A stretch of 64,000 nt of DNA, from NCBI GenBank assembly GCA_002224055.1, contig AZLU01000001.1, positions 767,898-831,897 on the forward strand, written 5' to 3'. Below the pieces are notes generated by a model. The model was not told the DNA's origin. It made no database searches and saw nothing but the letters and a program-made list of their open reading frames with translations. Of this stretch, positions 60,463-64,000 are shown piece after piece; position 1 is the first letter of the stretch; the number at the start of each line of letters is the position of its first letter. The translations under genes and the position numbers were made by a program. Origin of the DNA: Pezizomycotina sp. ARF18 (taxonomy: Eukaryota > Ascomycota).

Positions 60463-62971
60463 CAAGGTAAAGAATCGTGAAGAATAGTTTAAGGACTGTG
60501 GCTTAAACGGTTTCCAAAGCATTTCAACCAATGAACTCCGCATCTTTTAAAGGTTTCAACTAGATTTATAACGCGCCGGTGGGATTTTGATCAAAGCTTA
60601 CTCTTTTCTTACCAGGTGGAACTTTATTTCTTCGTTGATTCCAGGCTGAAAAAATAATTCTTCTCAAAGAATACTTTCAAGAATAAATTATATTGCAGAG
60701 CCTTGATTTCATCGCGATGGTAATTTGACTTGTCCGGTGGTATCATAAAAAAATTCAAAGCGAAGGTAGCCCTACCATTTACAGATAGTCGAAGCCACAC
60801 TCACTTTTTTGGGGTTATAGGTGCGTTTCAGAGCTGATTGGGCGTCTGAAAGGATAGAAGGGTAAACGCTGTTTAGACCCTTGGCCAAAACGTCAGAACT
60901 CGAAGAGTTTTGAAACTCCGCAAGAGCCTACGAAGGAGAGGGTTGTGTAATTGTAGTCTGTCTAGTTGTGTAGGTGCGTGAGTGCCCGGACTCGCCAATT
61001 TGGTGAGCCCTTCGTTTAAGGCAATTGCATGCAAGTAACGGACAAATGATCCGAAATGTAAAAAGAGACCCCAGTAAAAGATGGAAAACATTCTTTTCTT
61101 CTTGCCTAGAGAATAAAAACAAGGAACAAATGGAGGAAATTCCTCCGCAGTCGCCGGTGACGGTTGTTTGAAGAGTGGTTTCTCTAGGCGCCTGCGGACT
61201 GGGGGCATCGTTAGAAGAACAACCGTCGAAGCCTAGAAATTTATTAAAGAACGCACAAAAGAAGGAAGGGAAAGGGAAAAGGCTCTTCATATGTTTGCAC
61301 ATGTCTGAGATCTTCCAAATAACAACAAGAGGAAACGAAAATAAGGGTTAAATGAAAAAAAAAAAAAAAAAAAAACCATCATAATACTATAATTGTTTTT
61401 TCTCAGAGTCGCCCTTTTCGTTTCGAATGTAATCGTTACTTCGAGAAGATCAAAATTTCGCTCGATTATTTTGCAAGGATTCCCCCGCTTATTACTTGTG
61501 TTCTTCTGTTTTAGCATTCCTTCCATTCATTGATTTGACGGCTTCATACCGGGCGTGGTCCCAATTTGTCAACAACTTAAAAGGAACCAAACGGAAATCA
61601 GAAATGGTAATCTCAGAGGTAATCCTGCCCCCTTGTACCATATATGATAGGTTGGCAAAAGATGTGACATCCCCGGTTCACACATACAGTATGAGTATGA
61701 GCGTCTGGTGAGCTCATGAGTTAGAAATATACCACCGCCCAGAAACTTCATTTGGCAGGCGGTTAATTCTTCAACTGCCATGCCGTACTTGCCGTGGAAC
61801 AATATTCTCGAAGATATCGAGATGCGGACGGTAGTGTTCGGATGTTTCGTTGTGTGATATTCTCTCCTTCTGCTTCTTTTTTTTTTTTTTTTTTTTTTCC
61901 TCACCCTTGATGATTCAAGATTTTCATGTGAGCGATATTTACCCCATAAGTTCAGAAAAAACCACCGAATTCATATAGATTTTACCGGCGACAGCGGTTT
62001 GTAGCGGTTGGAAGCATAATCCGTAGGGCTGCGTTTGAGACCTTTTCTGATTACCGTTGCGCAATCTGCCGAACCTGCGTGCACAACATGTTTTCGTCAA
62101 TCAATTTCTTAAGACAATAAAGAAGAAATTTTTTTTTCCTTTTCTTGCCTGGTTCTTTTTGGAAAGTTCCAATAATGTTCTTATTCATCTCCGTTTCCGC
62201 ATGCTTTCGAGATTGATCCTCCCTAAGTATATATCCAAAATTGTTACCAGCGAAGCGCAATTCTGGAAAACAAAAGGATTCATTAAACGCTTCCCTTCGT
62301 GTAGCAATCATGGTATTGTGGATGATATTGAGCAATCATTTCAAAAGTATATTCCCTTTTTCACTCGTAGTTGGTGTGAGAAAGCAACAAGAAAATAGAA
62401 AATTGCGATTTATCAATAAAATCATCAAACTTAAGAAAGCCCTATATTCTGCCCCCTTCTTTTTAGTTCGAGGAACATTCTGAGACATCATCTCCTTTTA
62501 GAGCAAGACATCATCAAACCGCTTTTCGGAAACAGTACCAAAGTACTTTGAGTGTAGAATGAAATTAATGACATTTTATTTTTGTCATTTTATAAAAAAA
62601 ATAACAATCAGAATTGGACTTACCTTTATAGCGGGTTCTTTTTAGGGTAGTTTGCTAATATTATATACAAGGGAAATTTCCTTAAATGTTTCCGTGTATC
62701 GTCGTGGCATGATCCCTGAACAGCCGCACCGGTTTCCCGAGACGAACACTCAACTACGGCAAGTGCAAAAGTAATATAGTGACATTAGCACTTCGCCCTT
62801 GTAGTTTCTATGCGAAAAGAAACGTCAAAGATAAAATCAATGAAGCGTTCAGTGGTAGAAAGGTAACGTAGCCTAGAAGAAGAAACAAAAAAAGCATATA
62901 AATATTTTGTCGTAGCAAATCGGAATCGTACGATGGATCTTATACCTGTTTACCCTGTTTATCAACTTTTG

Positions 62972-63475
62972 CTAAATTAAATCTACCGTTATCGAAATGA
63001 ACAAATCCTCTCCCAAGAATGTTTCTAGATCGTCGAGCTTGGCAGACGGCAAGTGAACTCTTTGTAACATTCGTTTTTGCGCGTGACCTTCAACACTCCG
63101 TGGAGAAGAGCGCATAATTCCGTTTCGCGGAAAAAACGGATGCGGCTGGGCTGCTGTCGTTTTATATTTTTTCTTCCTCCCAAAATTCTTCGGATCGGAG
63201 CTCAGTTTTCCTCGGATAGAACGGTCCTCGCTGGGAAACGCCGTGGACAGATCATACTCAAGTATCCCGGTGACGTGTTTTGCGCGACTTTGTCTGCGCA
63301 CATCTTCCTTGTCGGACCTCGTATCCATTCCGACCATTCTTGTATCACACCCTGCTTTATGTGTGGATGGAGCATGCAAATCTTCCAGGGTTATATACTG
63401 AAAGGTAATTATGTTCGCTGACGCTCCGGTCATTCGATAACCAAGTGGATCGAGTGATGACAGCTCAAAAATCAT
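62972..63475 (-). CDS. Hypothetical protein, doubtful
   Basis: A 167-codon minus-strand frame, the longest in the last 9 kb. Composition is balanced (Asp, Arg, Ser, Thr, Lys) rather than AT-driven, ending LETFLGEDLFISITVDLI. There is a KKKYK stretch in the middle. No motif, signal peptide or clear intron is visible. The opposite strand is also open over 63077-63421, so this may be chance. Confidence 0.3.
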   Translation of the reverse strand: MIFELSSLDPLGYRMTGASANIITFQYITLEDLHAPSTHKAGCDTRMVGMDTRSDKEDVRRQSRAKHVTGILEYDLSTAFPSEDRSIRGKLSSDPKNFGRKKKYKTTAAQPHPFFPRNGIMRSSPRSVEGHAQKRMLQRVHLPSAKLDDLETFLGEDLFISITVDLI

Positions 63476-64000
63476 GAAACCCGAGAGTTTTTCTAGATGG
63501 CTTCGAAACTCATAGGAAGATATTAATAGCAGTAAGCCAATTATTGATTATCAGTCAATTCATGCTCAGTATCAAGAGCACAGAGCGCGCCGATAAATCT
63601 CTCCATAAAGCGGAATACTTCCCAGAAATATTCATGGCAGGGAAAAAAAACAGTGTTATTATAAACCTTTTCCTCGACCGAAAAAAATTTTTTTCTCCTC
63701 GTTGAGATTTTTTTTTTTGATCTCGAATCCACCAAAACCTTGGCGCTCCAATCAAGTATCGAAACTGCCGACCTAGTCTCGCGATGTCTGACGAGAACGA
63801 TCGCAGGAGTCGTAATTGATAGCCGTGTATTGCTAGGATTTTAAAGTTTTCGGTGTATTCTTCTTTATGCTTTCCTCCTTTGCTTTTTCATCTCGAACTG
63901 AATTCCTGTATCGATCACATGAAGCACCTTGTCGTGAGCTAAAGACGATTATATCGGGAAAGCAGCAGTATTTGGCATCAGAATCCTGGTAGTTAAGCCG
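63476..64000. other. Window end, no gene seen
   Basis: Short antisense frames only; A8 and T9 runs near 63640-63720. Confidence 0.4.

Larger units (their letters stand above)
56276..62971. other. 6.7 kb gene-poor region
   Basis: No convincing gene. Long homopolymers lie at 59042-59061 (T), 59180-59208 (29 T), 59980-60000 (A), 60117-60137 (T), 61354-61374 (A) and 61879-61899 (T). Several symmetric elements are listed separately. Frames up to 124 codons (minus 61302-60928) lack motifs. Confidence 0.45.

Noticed and set aside
60873-61302. Overlapping minus frames of 111 and 124 codons
   Set aside because: Different frames of the same DNA with no motif and no supporting splice signals.
1-64000. 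CRISPR array, bacterial operon, rRNA or tRNA genes
   Set aside because: No regularly spaced repeats, no ribosome-binding sites and no recognisable structural RNA; the window is eukaryotic.

Overview
The window looks like nuclear DNA of a filamentous ascomycete (Pezizomycotina). The genes carry short introns with GTRNGT donors, CTAAC/CTAAT-type branch sites and AG acceptors. The proteins are typical fungal housekeeping proteins, and a relic direct repeat shows RIP-like C:G to T:A decay. I cannot name the species. A DUF346/PLL-type lectin, AT-rich gene-poor spacers and many long A/T homopolymers are compatible with, but do not prove, an orbiliomycete or related lineage.

Layout. 0-17 kb is gene-dense: the end of an unknown gene; a 2H-phosphoesterase of the AKAP7/ASCC1 type; a single-pass membrane protein (minus); mitochondrial COX4 (minus) divergent from a BuGZ/ZNF207-like zinc-finger protein; a large acidic protein with a PCNA-binding PIP box; a SAYSvFN-domain ER protein; and the splicing factor Cactin. 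17-23 kb has no convincing gene. 23.3-25.0 kb is a forkhead transcription factor. 25-33 kb is a desert with strongly T-rich sequence, one reverse-transcriptase-like scrap and one eroded gene. 33.5-35.0 kb holds a GC-rich, apparently intronless, secreted seven-repeat lectin. 38.0 kb holds a second fragment of the eroded gene family. 38.8-40.6 kb is the NHEJ factor XLF/Nej1. 43-45.5 kb carries two secreted proteins, one small and cysteine-rich. Ribosomal protein eL34 (minus) and PRP8 (plus) are divergent at 46.1-54.8 kb. 54.8-64 kb is mostly empty, with a RIP-degraded direct repeat at 55.2-56.3 kb and one doubtful ORF near 63 kb.

Sequence quality dominates the reading. Nearly every conserved gene, including essential PRP8, eL34, COX4 and Cactin, is broken into several frames by single-base indels. 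Wherever the conserved frame can be followed, the missing base is usually in a short C or G run (GGG read as GG, CCCCC as CCCC). These are best taken as consensus errors of a draft assembly, so the gene calls below join frames and give outer limits; exact exon edges inside broken genes are approximate.

Functional threads: spliceosome and mRNA processing (PRP8, Cactin, BuGZ-like), respiration (COX4), translation (eL34), DNA repair and replication (XLF, PIP-box protein), and secretion or outside contact (lectin, two secreted proteins, Ser/Thr-rich membrane protein). They do not form one obvious cluster.
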